Assembly: GCF_964204645.1 (NCBI RefSeq)
Contig: NC_134027.1
Location: 27,702,485 to 27,766,484 of the forward strand
Reading direction: 5' to 3'
Source: Tubulanus polymorphus
Taxonomy: Eukaryota; Nemertea; Palaeonemertea; Tubulaniformes; Tubulanidae
Length of the DNA: 64,000 bases
The position numbers were made by a program, and so were the translations under genes. The notes under the pieces were generated by a model that was not told the DNA's origin, did no database searches, and worked only from the letters and a program-made list of their open reading frames with translations. Positions 22,483 to 33,900 of this stretch are shown one piece after another; position 1 is the first letter of the stretch, and the number at the start of each line of letters is the position of its first letter.

Positions 22483-23127
22483 TAATTTAGTTTAAACATT
22501 CGGCTCCTCGGCGCTCTGTGTGAAATTAGATTGGGTAGTGGGTGGATTAGACAAGACATTTCTGAGTTTGTCAGACAGTCTGACCGCGGAATTTCGACCG
22601 GAGATCGAGCGCGATATTGAAAAGCCGGATCGTTCCGGGGCTCAAACGGGAGCCGAAATTCTTCCGGGCCCATGTCAGGGCGACATCCTGTCCTGACAGT
22701 CCGGCAGAGGATCACCCATTAGCTCAACAAATGTGCCGGCATAATGAATGGTCAGCTCTTTCGAAACTGTCTCATCCAGTTGTCCGCGGCAGCGTGCAGC
22801 TGCACCGTCACTGCTTCAGTGCAGGCAGCTGGTCGCAGGAACGTCTTGAGGTGCTCCCCCTTCCTCCGCATCGCTTTCGGTACAACGCTCAGCTGGACAA
22901 AGTGGTGCGCCACTTGAAGAGCTCTATAGTAAGTTTTCGGCGACATCCCGGGTTGCTGGTGTCGCTGGGGGTGTCCTCCACCCGTGCTAGAAAATCCGCG
23001 ACATCATCAAGCATTTCATCAACGATTTCCTCTAATTCATCTTCTGCCGGCAAATCATCGACAGCGGCAAGCTCATCAACCATTGGTTCCTTCTTCTAAT
23101 GGATCTGCGACTGGTCGCTTTTCCATC
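22483..23127 (-). pseudogene. degenerate copy of the SPKTYYRALQVAHH-domain gene
   Basis: Closely related to the exon at 25596-26309: shared MSPKTYYRALQVAHH, FLRPAACTEAVTVQLHAAAD, KELTIHYA, FVELM, DPLPDC and LSPGTIRLFNIALD segments. They fall in three frames. The acidic leader (VDELAAVDDLPAEDELEEIV) is out of frame with the SPKTYY part. A 4-base deletion after DPLPDC shifts the rest, and a TAG interrupts the start. I read it as a pseudogene or dead terminal exon of the same locus. No known function for the family is recognised. Confidence 0.6.
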
Positions 23128-23276
23128 TAATAATAATAAAGATATAAAGATTATAAAGCGCGCACCTGTTTACCCTTGCGGTTTCATTTCCCAGTGTTCG
23201 CTAAATCTCTCTTTACTCGAGAAATAGATGCCACATTGATAAAGGTTATTCCCCTTGGAATTAGAAAAAAATCTAC

Positions 23277-23317
23277 CTCGTTAATTTCGTCGACAGCCGG
23301 CTCTGCTGCAGCTTCAT
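23277..23317 (-). CDS. possible 41-nt acidic exon of the unknown locus
   Basis: Reads DEAAAEPAVDEINE after acceptor TTAG with donor GTAGAT. Phase 2 start and zero-phase end match the larger acidic exon at 23708-23967. Confidence 0.35.
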
Positions 23318-23707
23318 CTAACTATTAACAATAAAAATTGATTATTTTTTCTTTATCATACATTCATACTTCATTTTTTACATATTACATTTATTTTATC
23401 TATTTATTTTTTCTATCATACATTAATCTCAATTAATTATGCATCTCCCGGCAGGCGCCACCGCATCTACCTAATAACGATAGAAATTGATTATTATTTC
23501 GGATGAAAATAAACAGTGGGATTAAAGGGTTTGATAATTTCTGTGACAAAGAAATCATTTTTCTTAACAAAAATAATCGATGATATAATTCGCTTATATT
23601 GCGAAGAACTTAAGAAATAATTGCCATGATTTACATTAAAAAACACAATAGATGCAAAATTAATAAAAAATGGTTATTTCCATTGGAATTACAAGAAAAT
23701 CTCCTAC

Positions 23708-23967
23708 CTCATGAACCACTGGTTCCGCCTCCGGTTCATCCGCCGGTTCCGCCTCCGGTTCATCCGCCGGTTCCGCCTCCGGTTCCGCCTCCGGTTCCGC
23801 CTCCGGTTCCGCCTCCGGTTCATCCGCCGGTTACGCCGCCGGTTACGCCTCCGGTTCATCCGCCGGTTCCGCCTCCGGTTCCGCCTCCGGTTCATCCGCC
23901 GGTTCCGCCTCCGGTTCATCCGCCGGTTCCGCCTCCGGTTCATCCGCCGGTTCCGCCATTTCTCCAT
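23708..23967 (-). CDS. acidic repeat exon (EPADEPEAEPAD...) of the unknown locus
   Basis: A tandem array of 6-bp and 12-bp units (complement of GGTTCCGCCTCC and GGTTCATCCGCC) reads, in the frame fixed by acceptor TTAG at 23968 and donor GTAGGAG at 23707, as about 86 residues of E-P-A-D/E-P-E-A repeats ending VVHE. The other frames give Arg-rich or Pro-rich nonsense. A low-complexity acidic linker is the likely product if the locus is transcribed; it may be part of a decaying gene. Confidence 0.4.
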
Positions 23968-24058
23968 CTAACTAATAACAATAAACATGAATTATTATTC
24001 CGGATGAAAATAAACAGTGGGATTAATGGGTTTGATTATTTCTTTAAAAATCTCTTAC

Positions 24059-24211
24059 CACAACTTCTTTATTTGATAAGAATTCGCGATAACGCGCGTC
24101 GTTCGGCCGCAGGCCATGTAATTGCGTTTTGAGGTGGTGGTCCAGCCGTTGGACCACTGCCCGGCACCCGCCAATCGGGCAACGATACCTTCGTGGTATT
24201 AAAGCGAGTCG
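24059..24211 (-). pseudogene. zinc-finger exon copy A (acceptor lost)
   Basis: Reads RLALIPRRYRCPIGGC, then VVQRLDHHLKTQLHG and LRPNDARYREFLSNKEVV, a C-x4-C...H-x5-H finger with an intact donor (GTAAGAG). The acceptor position reads TTTTCAACG where copy C has TTTTCAGCG, so the AG is lost. Confidence 0.55.
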
Positions 24212-24371
24212 TTGAAAATAAAACATTCGGTATCATTAGTTTGTTTAGCTGTAGTTATAGTGGGATTTCTCTTGTTATTCATCATACATCGGGTAGTGAG
24301 GGTCGAGTGAGGGTCGAATGAGGGTCGAATGAGGATTAATGGGTTTGATAATTTCTTTAAAAATCTCTTAC

Positions 24372-24520
24372 CACAACTTCTTTATTTAATAAGAATTCCC
24401 GATAGCGCGGGTCGTTCGGCTGCAGGCCATGCCTGTTTGTAGGTGGCGGTCCAATCGCTTAACCACTGCCCGGCACCCGCCAATCGGGCAACGATACCTT
24501 CGTGGTATTAAAGCGAGTCG
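24372..24520 (-). pseudogene. zinc-finger exon copy B (acceptor lost and frameshifted)
   Basis: Same RYRCPIGGC...RLDRHLQT start as copy A, with the CAA-for-CAG acceptor change. A length change after RLDRHLQ puts the HGLxPND part out of frame. Confidence 0.55.
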
Positions 24521-25021
24521 TTGAAAATAAAACATTCGGTATCATTAGTTTGTTTAGCTGTAGTTATAGTGGGATTTCTCTTGTTATTCATCATACGTCG
24601 GGTAGTGAGGGTCGAGTGAGGGTCGAGTGAGGGTTGAATGAGGGTCGAGTGAGGGTCGAGTGAGGGTCGAGTGAGGGTCGAGTGAGGGTCGAGTGAGGGT
24701 CGAGTGAGGGTCGAGTGAGGGTCGAGTGAGGGTCGAGTGAGGGTCGAGTGAGGGTCGAGTGAGGGTCGAGTGAGGGTCGAGTGAGGGTCGAGTGAGGGTC
24801 GAGTGAGGGTCGAGTGAGGGTCGAGTGAGGGTCGAGTGAGGGTCGAGTGAGGGTCGAGTGAGGGTCGAGTGAGGGTCGAGTGAGGGTCGAGTGAGGGTCG
24901 AGTGAGGGTCGAGTGAGGGTCGAGTGAGGGTCGAGTGAGGGTCGAGTGAGGGTCGAGTGAGGGTTGAATGAGGGTCGAATGAGGATTAATGGGTTTGATA
25001 ATTTCTTTAAAAATCTCTTAC

Positions 25022-25169
25022 CACAACTTCTTTATTTAATAAGAATTCCCGATAGCGCGGGTCGTTCGGCTGCAGGCCATGCTCGTTGTAGGTGGCGGTC
25101 CAATCGCTTAACCACAGCGCGGCACCCGCCAATCGGGCAACGATACCTTCGTGGTATTAAAGCGAGTCG
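25022..25169 (-). pseudogene. zinc-finger exon copy C (splice sites intact, frameshifted)
   Basis: Acceptor TTTTCAG and donor GTAAGAG are both present, and RYRCPIGGC...VKRLDRHLQ is readable, but the segment before HGLQPNDPRYREF is shifted out of frame. Confidence 0.55.
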
Positions 25170-25369
25170 CTGAAAATAAAACATTCGGTATCATTAGTTT
25201 GTTTAGCTGTAGTTATAGTGGGATTTCTCTTGTTATTCATCATACATCGGGTAGTGAGGGTTGAGTGAGGGTCGAGTGAGGGTTGAATGAGGGTCGAGTG
25301 AGGGTCGAGTGAGGGTCGAATGAGGATTAATGGGTTTGGGTTCGTTCGGCCGCAGGCCATGCAATAGAT

Positions 25370-25486
25370 TTCTATGAATGCCGTGTATGTTTTTGTCTGC
25401 AGGTGGCGGTCTAACCTTCTTACTTTCGCCGGACAACCGCCAATAGGGCAACGATAACGGCTTGCGGCGAGCACCAAAGCTAGTCT
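25370..25486 (-). pseudogene. zinc-finger exon copy D, 3' end replaced by satellite flank
   Basis: Follows the 25596-26309 exon in phase 0: RLALVLAASRYRCPIGGC, then KVRRLDRHLQTK. After this an insertion of about 25 bp breaks the frame, and the sequence runs into the 11-bp satellite without the usual donor. Confidence 0.5.
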
Positions 25487-25595
25487 CTGAAAATGTAATA
25501 TTCGGAATCATTCCAGTGGAGAATTGAAACAATTGAAACAAATGCCATATTAATAAAAAAGGTTATTTCCATTGAAATTAGTGAAAATCTTACAC

Positions 25596-26309
25596 CTCGT
25601 TCGTTGCGAGAAAGTCGGCGACATCTTCTTCGGCTGATGCATCTGCGATATCTGCTGCATGTACGGTATCTGCGACAGCGGACATTGCATCTACGACTAG
25701 CAGCTGTTTTGCCAACTGGGCCGTCATTATTCGGTGCAGGCAGCTGGTCGTCTCCAGATGGTCCTTCTGATGGTTCGCGGTACATCGCTCAGCTGTGCAA
25801 AGTGGTGCGCAGAATTTCGACCGGAAATCGAGCGCGATATTGAAAAGCCGGATTGTTCCGGGGCTCAGACGGGAGCCGAAATTCCTCCGGGCCCATGTCA
25901 GGGCGACATCCTGTGCTGACAGACAGTCCGGCAGAGGATCACTCATAAGCTCAACAAATGTGGCAGCATAATGGATGGTCAGCTCTTTCGAAACTGTCTC
26001 CATCCAGACGTCCGCGGCAGCGTGCAGCTGCACCGTCACTGCTTCGGTGCAAGCCGCCGGCCGCAGGAACATCTTCAGATGGTCCTTCTTCCTCCGAATC
26101 GCTTTCGGACCAGAGCTCAACTGGGCAAGGTGGTGCGCCACTTGAAGAGCTCTATAATAAGTTTTCGGCGACATCCCGGGTTGCTGGTGTCGCTCAGGGC
26201 GTCCTCCGCCCTTGCTGGTCTTCTCAGCTGGTGGTCGTTTCTTCTTAGATCGCTCCGTTGACAGATATTTCGGCGAGGTTGCCTTCGTCAGTGTCAGTGC
26301 AGGAATCAT
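25596..26309 (-). CDS. first exon of an unrecognised gene (SPKTYYRALQVAHH domain)
   Basis: 238 codons from ATG (MIPALTLTKATSPKYLS) to a donor GAG|GTGTAAG. The start is Lys/Arg-rich (ERSKKKRPPAEKTSKGGG), followed by MSPKTYYRALQVAHHLAQLS, FLRPAACTEAVTVQLHAAAD, FVELMSDPLPDCLSAQDVA, and an acidic-Ala tail ending EEDVADFLATNE. I do not recognise the family. Its association with a C2H2-like finger exon next door and its local duplication suggest a mobile-element-derived or fast-evolving DNA-binding protein, but that is inference. The motif VADFLA recurs in the degenerate copy at 22.9-23.0 kb. The downstream exons are damaged, so even this intact frame may be a relic. Confidence 0.55.
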
Positions 26310-26729
26310 GCTGAACTAGGATTAGACACGGGTTTTTATACACGCAGCGCGCAACAAGTGAACAGTATTTGAGTTAGAAGTTAAGTGACCATATGAGACC
26401 TTGTGATCTAGACTAATTGTACTTCTGTGATCAAGCTTAGGATGCATCAGGTTCAATGGTTTCTCAGTTCAGTGTTTACCGAAGTTTCGCCTCAGTAACC
26501 GATCAGAAAGAAACTGTATAAGACACGTTGTTGCCCTCCATGCAAAACCCAGGTTCTCCGAGCCACTGAACTGTCCCATTACCTACTGTCCCATTCTTGT
26601 CCTAGGCATGACTTAATAACCGCACCATTCTGGATAAACTTAGCACGTTTGAAATGGTTCAGAGTTATTACATTGTAAATGTAATAAAAGAGGTTGCAGT
26701 ATATTAACCATAAGGAGCTGGTGATGCTT

Positions 26730-27055
26730 CGACCGTCCATTCAGGGCAAACCCTAGACCATCTCTGCAGCCCATGGGCAAACCCTAGTCCATCTCTGCAG
26801 CCCATGGGCAAACCCTAGTCCAAACCTAGTCCATCTTTTCAACCCATGGGCAGACTCGAGTCCATCTTTGCAGCCCATGGGCAAACCCTAAGTCAGCTAG
26901 CTGACCCTGCAGCTCATGGGCAACCCTGAATAATTTCTGCAGCCCATGGGCAAACCCTAAGTCAGCTAGCTGACCCTGCAGCTCATGGGCAACCCTGAAT
27001 AATTTTTGCAGCCCATGGGCAAACCCTAAGTCAGCTAGCTGACCCTGCAGCCCAG
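26730..27055. repeat. tandem repeat with GCAGCCCATGGGCAAACCCT units
   Basis: Eight or so GGGCAAACCCTA units, organised in the second half into a 66-bp higher unit that includes AGTCAGCTAGCTGACCCTGC, itself palindromic. Confidence 0.85.
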
Positions 27056-27131
27056 ATGGGCTATGATAATTCTGCTGGCTAACTGTCAGTCTCCGGACTG
27101 TCAGTTAGCCCTGTAATATTGAATATTGCAG

Positions 27132-27339
27132 GTATTTCCCACAGCTGAACAGTGTGGAGAGCATCGTCTCAGTTTACAGAATTGTGTAAGTAATGCGTCT
27201 CATGTCCTGTATCCCTCACTTTTGTCATAATTTCACATGTATATCGGGTTCATATCTAATATTATCTATTTTTCAGTACACAGATCACCACCAACACCAA
27301 TTGACAAAATCCACAAAAACGAAGAAACAAAAAGATTGA
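27132..27339 (+). CDS. 3' terminal exons of a small gene with a Cx9C motif (5' part not found)
   Basis: Exon 27132-27185 (acceptor TTGCAG, donor GTAAGT, 18 codons, phase 0) reads VFPTAEQCGEHRLSLQNC. Exon 27277-27339 continues YTDHHQHQLTKSTKTKKQKD and a stop. C-GEHRLSLQN-C is a Cx9C spacing, as in CHCH-type mitochondrial intermembrane-space proteins, which normally have a second pair upstream. A poly(A) signal (27385) follows the stop by 46 bases. No upstream exon was found within about 700 bp. Low-to-moderate confidence; an untranslated spliced RNA is the alternative. Confidence 0.35.
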
Positions 27340-27384
27340 AAAAAGCTTGAATTATTTGCTCTGTTATTAGATATATATGTTCTA

Positions 27385-27390
27385 AATAAA
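27385..27390 (+). promoter_or_regulatory. poly(A) signal for the + strand gene ending at 27339
   Basis: AATAAA between the + strand stop and the convergent minus-strand gene. Confidence 0.5.
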
Positions 27391-27427
27391 AGAGTTACAG
27401 TTACGTTTTAATTGTTTTGTGTTGTCC

Positions 27428-27570
27428 ATCTCACAATCAGTAGTGGAGGATCTGAGGCACAATCAGTAGTGGAGGATCTGAGGCACAATCAGTAGTGGAG
27501 GATCTGAGGCACAATCAGTAGTGGAGGATCTGAGGCACAATCAGTAGTGGAGGATCTGAGGCACAATCAG
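27428..27570. repeat. 26-bp tandem repeat, 5-6 copies
   Basis: Perfect units of CACAATCAGTAGTGGAGGAT plus CTGAGG between two convergent genes. Confidence 0.95.
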
Positions 27571-27682
27571 TACAATTTTTGACTCTTATAAACCAGATTC
27601 CCAAACCCTACATCCCCATCTATTCTATAGACAATATCAGTAAAGCACATTAAAACAAACCCCGAATCAGACTATGGAATTA

Positions 27683-28782
27683 TCAGTGATGTGGATGCGA
27701 TTTTTTCCCCTTTGTCTCGAAAGTAAACGGATTAAAGGGAATATTTTCCTTTAATTCATCAACTTCCTGAACGTGTAAAACCCGATCATTCAACTTCAGA
27801 GTTTCAATCATTTTACCGTCTAGCCATTTCCTATACACGAACGGTAAATACGGCTTCATGTTTTTACACTCTGTAAAAATCCAATACGTTTTACATAAAC
27901 TCGACGAACCGTATTCATCTATAATAACCTGCACTGGATCTCTCGGGGCTGGTAGCATGAACGCCTCCAGAGGGCGCTTGTGCAGCGGAAACACGTCGCT
28001 CTTTTTAAGTATATGCCTTTTCGAATTCGAAGAACTGAAAATATGCGTTTCGTTTTGTTTGTAAAAGAAAATATCTAAAGATGGCGTGAACCATCGTCCC
28101 ACATTCTTATAAAATGCCGTTCCACGAATATATTTGGCATCGTGAAGGCGTATTTTATCATACAACATTTGTTTGGGAATATATCGCGCTTGCGCCTCCA
28201 TTGTGTTCAGAAGGTCGTGTCTGTGTTTATAATCCATCATCAAATCGATATCTGCGTCAGATGGAACTAGCGCGTGATGTCTCCATGAACCGATTAGAGT
28301 GCCAAATATCATAAAATACGTCCAATTTCTTTGAGTAGCCAAATCATCCAGATATTTCAGTTGTCGCATGTAGGCCTGTCTGTGTGATTCGCTTACTGTT
28401 GCCTTTAACAACCGGCATACACCGCTGTCAACTGTTTTATTCACTGCCGGGTTGCATTTCGGAATATAATATTCCCTTTTAGGGAAGTCATGAGGCGGGT
28501 CCGAATCTAAAAACAAAATGTTAGTTTGATTATTTTTGCGGTCAAATTTTAGAATCTGATTTTATTGAAGATTGAATTCGGAATTATCACCGTAATCGAT
28601 TTTGCTCGGGTTGATAATAACTTCCGGTTCTTCCACGGCATCGACATCCTTCTCAGACGAGATCAACGTCACAATAAGTCCATGAATATCACTTCTTGAC
28701 GTAGATATATACATCAGCGCGTAACACAGCAAACAAACACCGCTGACCAATAAAACAGCGGACACGACGCGACTCGCCGGAT
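27683..28782 (-). CDS. LicD-family (fukutin-related-type) transferase, type II membrane protein, 5' end incomplete
   Basis: Exon 28591-28782 encodes a hydrophobic anchor (VLLVSGVCLLCYALMYI) and an acidic stem. Its donor G|GTGATA joins acceptor TTTTTAG to exon 27683-28506 in phase (DYDSDPPHDFP). The large exon has the LicD hallmark: FMIFGTLIGSW, then HHALVPSDADIDLMMDY with the D-x-D-x-D metal/nucleotide site, then SLDIFFYKQNE and a Cys-containing C-terminus. Relatives transfer phosphocholine, ribitol-phosphate or sugars to glycans in the Golgi; the substrate cannot be told here. No ATG opens the anchor exon: an in-frame TGA lies just upstream and a long T-tract with AAG suggests an acceptor near 28783, so a first exon is missing. 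Confidence 0.8.
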
Positions 28783-28799
28783 AACTTCATTAAAAAAAA

Positions 28800-30255
28800 A
28801 AAACAACATCAAAATAAAGAGAATATCTGTGCGTAATTGAAAGTTCTCTTATAAATAAATCGTTTATCATGTCGTATAAACTCTGATACGCCGCATATCA
28901 AGTCATTCCTGGCGATGCTTTTTAGTGGAAAAACCGAAAATTCAGATTTTAATGAATTTTAACCCATTGATTAATTTAATCCATTATGATATTTTCAGTT
29001 TTTCAGCTGCGTGGGGCATATTTCACTCGAAGTTTTACCACGTCATGAAAATCCTTTACTTGTAATTAATTATTGCCCATTCATAAAATACGTAATGGGA
29101 TATTTCTCATGAAATATCCGATGTATTTCCTATAATGTTCCTAAAATTGTAAAATAACATTACTAACTTCATTCTGATCTGATCAGTACTCTGAATCACA
29201 ACTCACGAATACGAATGAACATTATTGAAACTTCTATCACAAACTGCCTTGTGACTCGATAGGTTACGTAAACCAGCAGCAGCTGCAGCTGCAGGGAAAC
29301 ATGTTTTTCGGTGTTTATTACTAGAGGGGTCGTAAAATTGTTTTCAGCTGGCGAAATCACCATTGCACGGGCAGTTTACTAGAGAATCGGACAACAAAAC
29401 GAAGAGTGACATATTCCACAATATTATATAACCACATGTGTGATAGACCGAACTCTGAAAGCTGATGACAGTCTCTGATACTGATACACTGAGCCTGTCA
29501 ATCAGTTACTGTCCGATCATAATATATCATAAACACGATATTCATTGTTCAAACGTACAAAATACACGTATCTAAAACGATAAACAAATATAATGTTAAC
29601 ACAATTAAACACGTGTTCGATGAAAGAGGGGAACCTACGTCTTCTGGTTATTCTACTACTCAAAAGTAACAACTCTGAAACTGAAATGAAGTCGTTCACG
29701 CGACACAATTAAATACATATATGGATCAATGGACTGCGCTTCTTTGCTTTAAGTTTGTAAAAACTCCAAGATGTATGAATGAATATGATATGATATTTAG
29801 AATAACTGAGTTCAATTAATAAGATACTAGGATTAGGAGAGAGAGCGAGCAGTCTTTTCCAATAAACTACTGATTGTTTTTGCGCGTGTTCTATGTTTCT
29901 TTCAGACGATTAGACACAAGAGAAACGCGGACAGGATAATGCAGTTCCGATTAGCCTGTCTAGGTTCGGTGATGGTAGATTGAAGTATACATATTTATAT
30001 GCCATACACCAGTTGTTCACCTATAAAATCGATCTGTTGCTCTATGTTTTAGTTAACCGTCAAACAGCACAGATTTCTCAGTCTACGTTCATGAATATGA
30101 AGCTGATTAAAGGTGATTAAAACTAAACCCACTTTATAGTGATTTATCAATGCTATTAATCTTTGGGTATTGGATAAAATCGGCCGAAACTGAATGAATG
30201 AATTTCGATACTAAAAGTTCAATCTGTTACCATTATATACAGGGATGAATAAAGT
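28800..30255. other. intergenic AT-rich stretch, nothing recognised
   Basis: It should contain the missing first exon of the LicD-type gene, but I could not identify it. No repeat array seen. Confidence 0.4.
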
Positions 30256-30260
30256 GGTAC

Positions 30261-30410
30261 CATCAGGTGCTGCCTCTATACCCATCATTAGCGGGACTAT
30301 CAAACACTAACGAGAATTGACTGCGGCAGTCGAGTGCGTTGATTGCCACAGTCAACTCGTGTCAGTTCATAAAAATTCCGCTAATGACGAGCATAGCGGC
30401 AGCACCTGAC
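30261..30410. mobile_element. 150-bp MITE with GGTAC target duplication
   Basis: Inverted ends TCAGGTGCTGCCTCTATACC / complement of TCAGGTGCTGCCGCTATGCT, continuing to CATTAGCGG, so arms of about 40 bp; the middle repeats GACTG(C)GGCAGTCG-type inverted motifs. GGTAC flanks both ends (30256-30260, 30411-30415). Confidence 0.75.
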
Positions 30411-30935
30411 GGTACATTGAGCTCGGATCCGCGGCTGTTAGAAAAGATTCGTACTTGTTTCAGTAACTATACGCGAGACTGCGTGCGACTTTTTTACACA
30501 ACCTTACGCTAATAAAAAAGTTCCGTAGTAAAGCAACGTGTTGAGAGTCTCGCGTTGAGAGTTTGCAAATGAAAGAAAAAATAACTCAAACATAAATCAT
30601 ATTTTACAATAAATATACATGTTTATTTGAATATACGTGATTGATATAAGAAGAGATATAACTCTACTAGAAGCCACTACTAACAAATACTATTTCCATT
30701 TTACTGATTCTACACCAGGATGTGGTTAAAACTAGTTCATTTTCGATGAGTGAACTCTGAGTCAAATCTAAACTCACAACATTGAAACCTGGTTTTACGA
30801 GGCTACAACTAAAGTTCATTTGGGAAAACGTCCCCTGATTTTCAAATGGAATATTTACAGCAATCCCAACACGTTATAACTAGTATGGCGCAGTCTAGTG
30901 TTATCTAAACTAACTGTATTTTCTGAAGATGGAAT

Positions 30936-33900
30936 TTAAGCACGTTCATCGATTATTATATCGTATGGTTTAGACATACAAACAAATCCGTTACTTTCAA
31001 ATCGTGATGGAGATATAGGTTTATCTTTAAAGTCGCATCCGTCCGGGAATCGAAATCTGAATTTCTGCATTAAACTAGTGAAGAATACAAAGACTTGATG
31101 TCTGCCAACTGGTTCACCGATACAGGAACGGCGTCCAGCTCCGAATGTTAGCCACGATCTAGGACGAGGCATTATCTTCCCGTCCTTTTGTATGAATCTT
31201 TCGGGTTTAAACTCATCCGGATCGGGCCAAATCTTCTCATCGTGGTGACTAGCGTAGATATTAGCCCAAACCTGAGAACCTTTTGGTACATCGAAATCAA
31301 CTGTAATCAAAAATGTAAAGATAAAACATAATTTGAAATTTCACGATAAATGAAAAAGAAAACATAAATACTAAATAAGATAACAATCCTTTATATTATA
31401 CAAGTTTCAAAGATTAGAAATAATAACTCAATTAACAAAAATTGAAATAAAAGATCAAAGACACAACGTGATGGACTGACTGTAGAGATCATCGTCAGGT
31501 CTGACTGAACGCGCATAAAACGAGGAGTTAAAGATTTATGTTTAGAATTAGATGATTCAATCAGTGAAATAACTTTTAACTAGTGTTTCAAACGACACCA
31601 CAACCGCCTGAGACCACGTGACGTCATATCACATTCGACCGAGGCCCGATACATTAACCATATACACGTCAACTGTACATTAGATAACATCATTACGCTT
31701 CTCTGGTTAAACATTCAAATCTCACAATTATGATTCAATTACATTTGTAAAACTGTTCATACACACATATATAGCTGTATAAAACTGTTTATTCGTAGCT
31801 GAATACATCATACACATATAGCTGATACATAAAACTCATTAAATTCAGTTCAGGAAATATATTGACGATGAATATTCGAAATGAGACGCATTTTGATCAT
31901 TTTTATCTTTATTCCTATGAATATAAAGTGGGTTTAATTCCAGCATATGTTGCACGTATAGACACTTTATGTAAATCATACTTACATAGTTTAGCGTCAG
32001 TTGATGTAGCGTGTAAAGCTAAAGCCCCGTACGGGCAGAATCGCATTGATTCTAACATTACCGCTTCACAATACACTAAATTAGGCTTGTCGCTCATCGA
32101 TGGTAAATTATGTCCTGAAAATAGTTTAAGTAAAAGTTTTGGTAACAATGGCGGATCCAGGGCTGGGTTCCAGAGAAAAATGTATATTCACCAATAATGC
32201 CCTCATAATATTTCGCATCTTAAATATCTTAACATAATTTTTGGCAAGTCGTTTGGGCAATTCCCTTGTTTATCTATTTGAAATCCTCGATTCCTGTTAT
32301 GGCGCCCTGAGTAACTGTATCTACCCTACTGGAAGCAGCTCGTGGTACAAGTGGTGAATAAACTAAACAAATTACGGTAAATTCCAGTTGTATTATCAAT
32401 ACCATTTAATACATGAATACTCAACGTGGATTTATACTGTTAATCCTAATTCTCTGACTATATGATGAATGTTTATGAAAAGCCTCGATAAGGATGAATA
32501 AACCACCTGGTAAATGGCGGGGGGGGGGTACAGAAGCTCGAATGACCATTTACCGCCGAATTAAAGAAATGAAATTGATTTTAAGGGTAAGATATTTTTT
32601 CAACCGGTCCCAGATTGTGACCTGGTGTTACTGTTTATCCTGGTTTTATGTTGAAATAAAATCACATTAAAGCTTTCTTTTCTGTTGGTTGTATTTAACA
32701 AAATCCAGTTCCACAGTTGAGTCCAGAACTGTAGAACTTGGAACAGAACTGTGGAGTTGGATACTGAACTGTGGAAATGGGTGTTTATACCTATCGTATC
32801 GTCTAACTCCGATTGAACACGAGTTTGAATTTCTGGATATTTTGCCATAAAGAATATCATCCAATATAAAGTCTGACTTGATGTTGATGTACCAGCTACA
32901 AAAAACACGGTAAAACATGTATCACACAAACAGCGTCACAAACGCCTTCAACACTTCAAACATTTCATTTATATTGTAATTGTAGCATTGAATATCAGAT
33001 GACGTCACCGAATCCAGTTCCATTAGTTACGAATTAGAATTAACTATGAACTGAATTTGAATTCAGAACTATGGAATTGGATCCTGGTATTTTGAACAGT
33101 TCGAAAGATAACTGACCACTTACCCCCAAATCCATCATTAACAATTTGTACCATGTGACGCTCTGTTAATTTCGCCGCCAGATTCGGATTTTCTATTTCT
33201 AATTTCTTTTTAGCTCGGATTATATAATCAATCAGATCTGAGATGTCATCTACAAATTCAAAGTTCAGATAAATTCAATTTTATTTCAATATCTAAATTG
33301 CTTATTGCTAAAAGCGTTCATTATTATTAAAAAAAAAGTAAAATTATTGCATTGTGTGAAAGAATGTGATTTATAAAAACAGGAGGTTTTACTTCCTCTA
33401 TTTTCGAGTTTATCAATTCGACACCACAAACACAGTTCATGTAAAGAAATGAAATAAAAACGTTTCTCACTTGAAACGGCAGCCATTTTGAATCTCGCAT
33501 CCTCTCGCGCGATTCAATATGGCCGATTTAATGTTAATGAGATAATCATAGGGTTAGTTAGTCATAATTTACCCGGATCATATTTCTCCTGGTGATCAGT
33601 GACGTATTTTCCCAGTATGTCCAGCACATGTGTATCTAACTCTATAGCTTTCCTTGTAGTCGGTGTTTTAAACGGTAGCCATTGTAACGGCGTTATCACA
33701 TCTTCTAATATTACATTACCGAATATCTTATCGACAGCGTCTAGCGATGTGTAGAGATCTTCAAATTCGGCGTCGTCAAATTCAAACCTAGTCACAAATT
33801 AATATTCATTCATATATTCCAGTTGAATTTCTATTTTTAATCAGTATGAAAAGAACTGTATTTGTGTATAGGCCAGTTTTTATGTTAAATCAGTAACAAA

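Larger units (their letters stand above)
24294..25325. repeat. 11-bp satellite (GTCGAGTGAGG)n between zinc-finger exon copies
   Basis: Short blocks at 24294-24335 and 25250-25325 and one long block at 24598-24985 (about 35 units, nearly perfect; some GTTGAATGAGG units at the edges). Each block is followed by the same GATTAATGGGTTTGATAATT flank and a zinc-finger exon copy, so exon, intron and satellite were amplified together. Confidence 0.92.

Noticed and set aside
23711-23971. Arg/Phe-rich (plus) and Arg/Asn-rich (minus) ORFs
   Set aside because: Other-frame shadows of the EPAD-repeat exon; that frame alone agrees with flanking splice sites.
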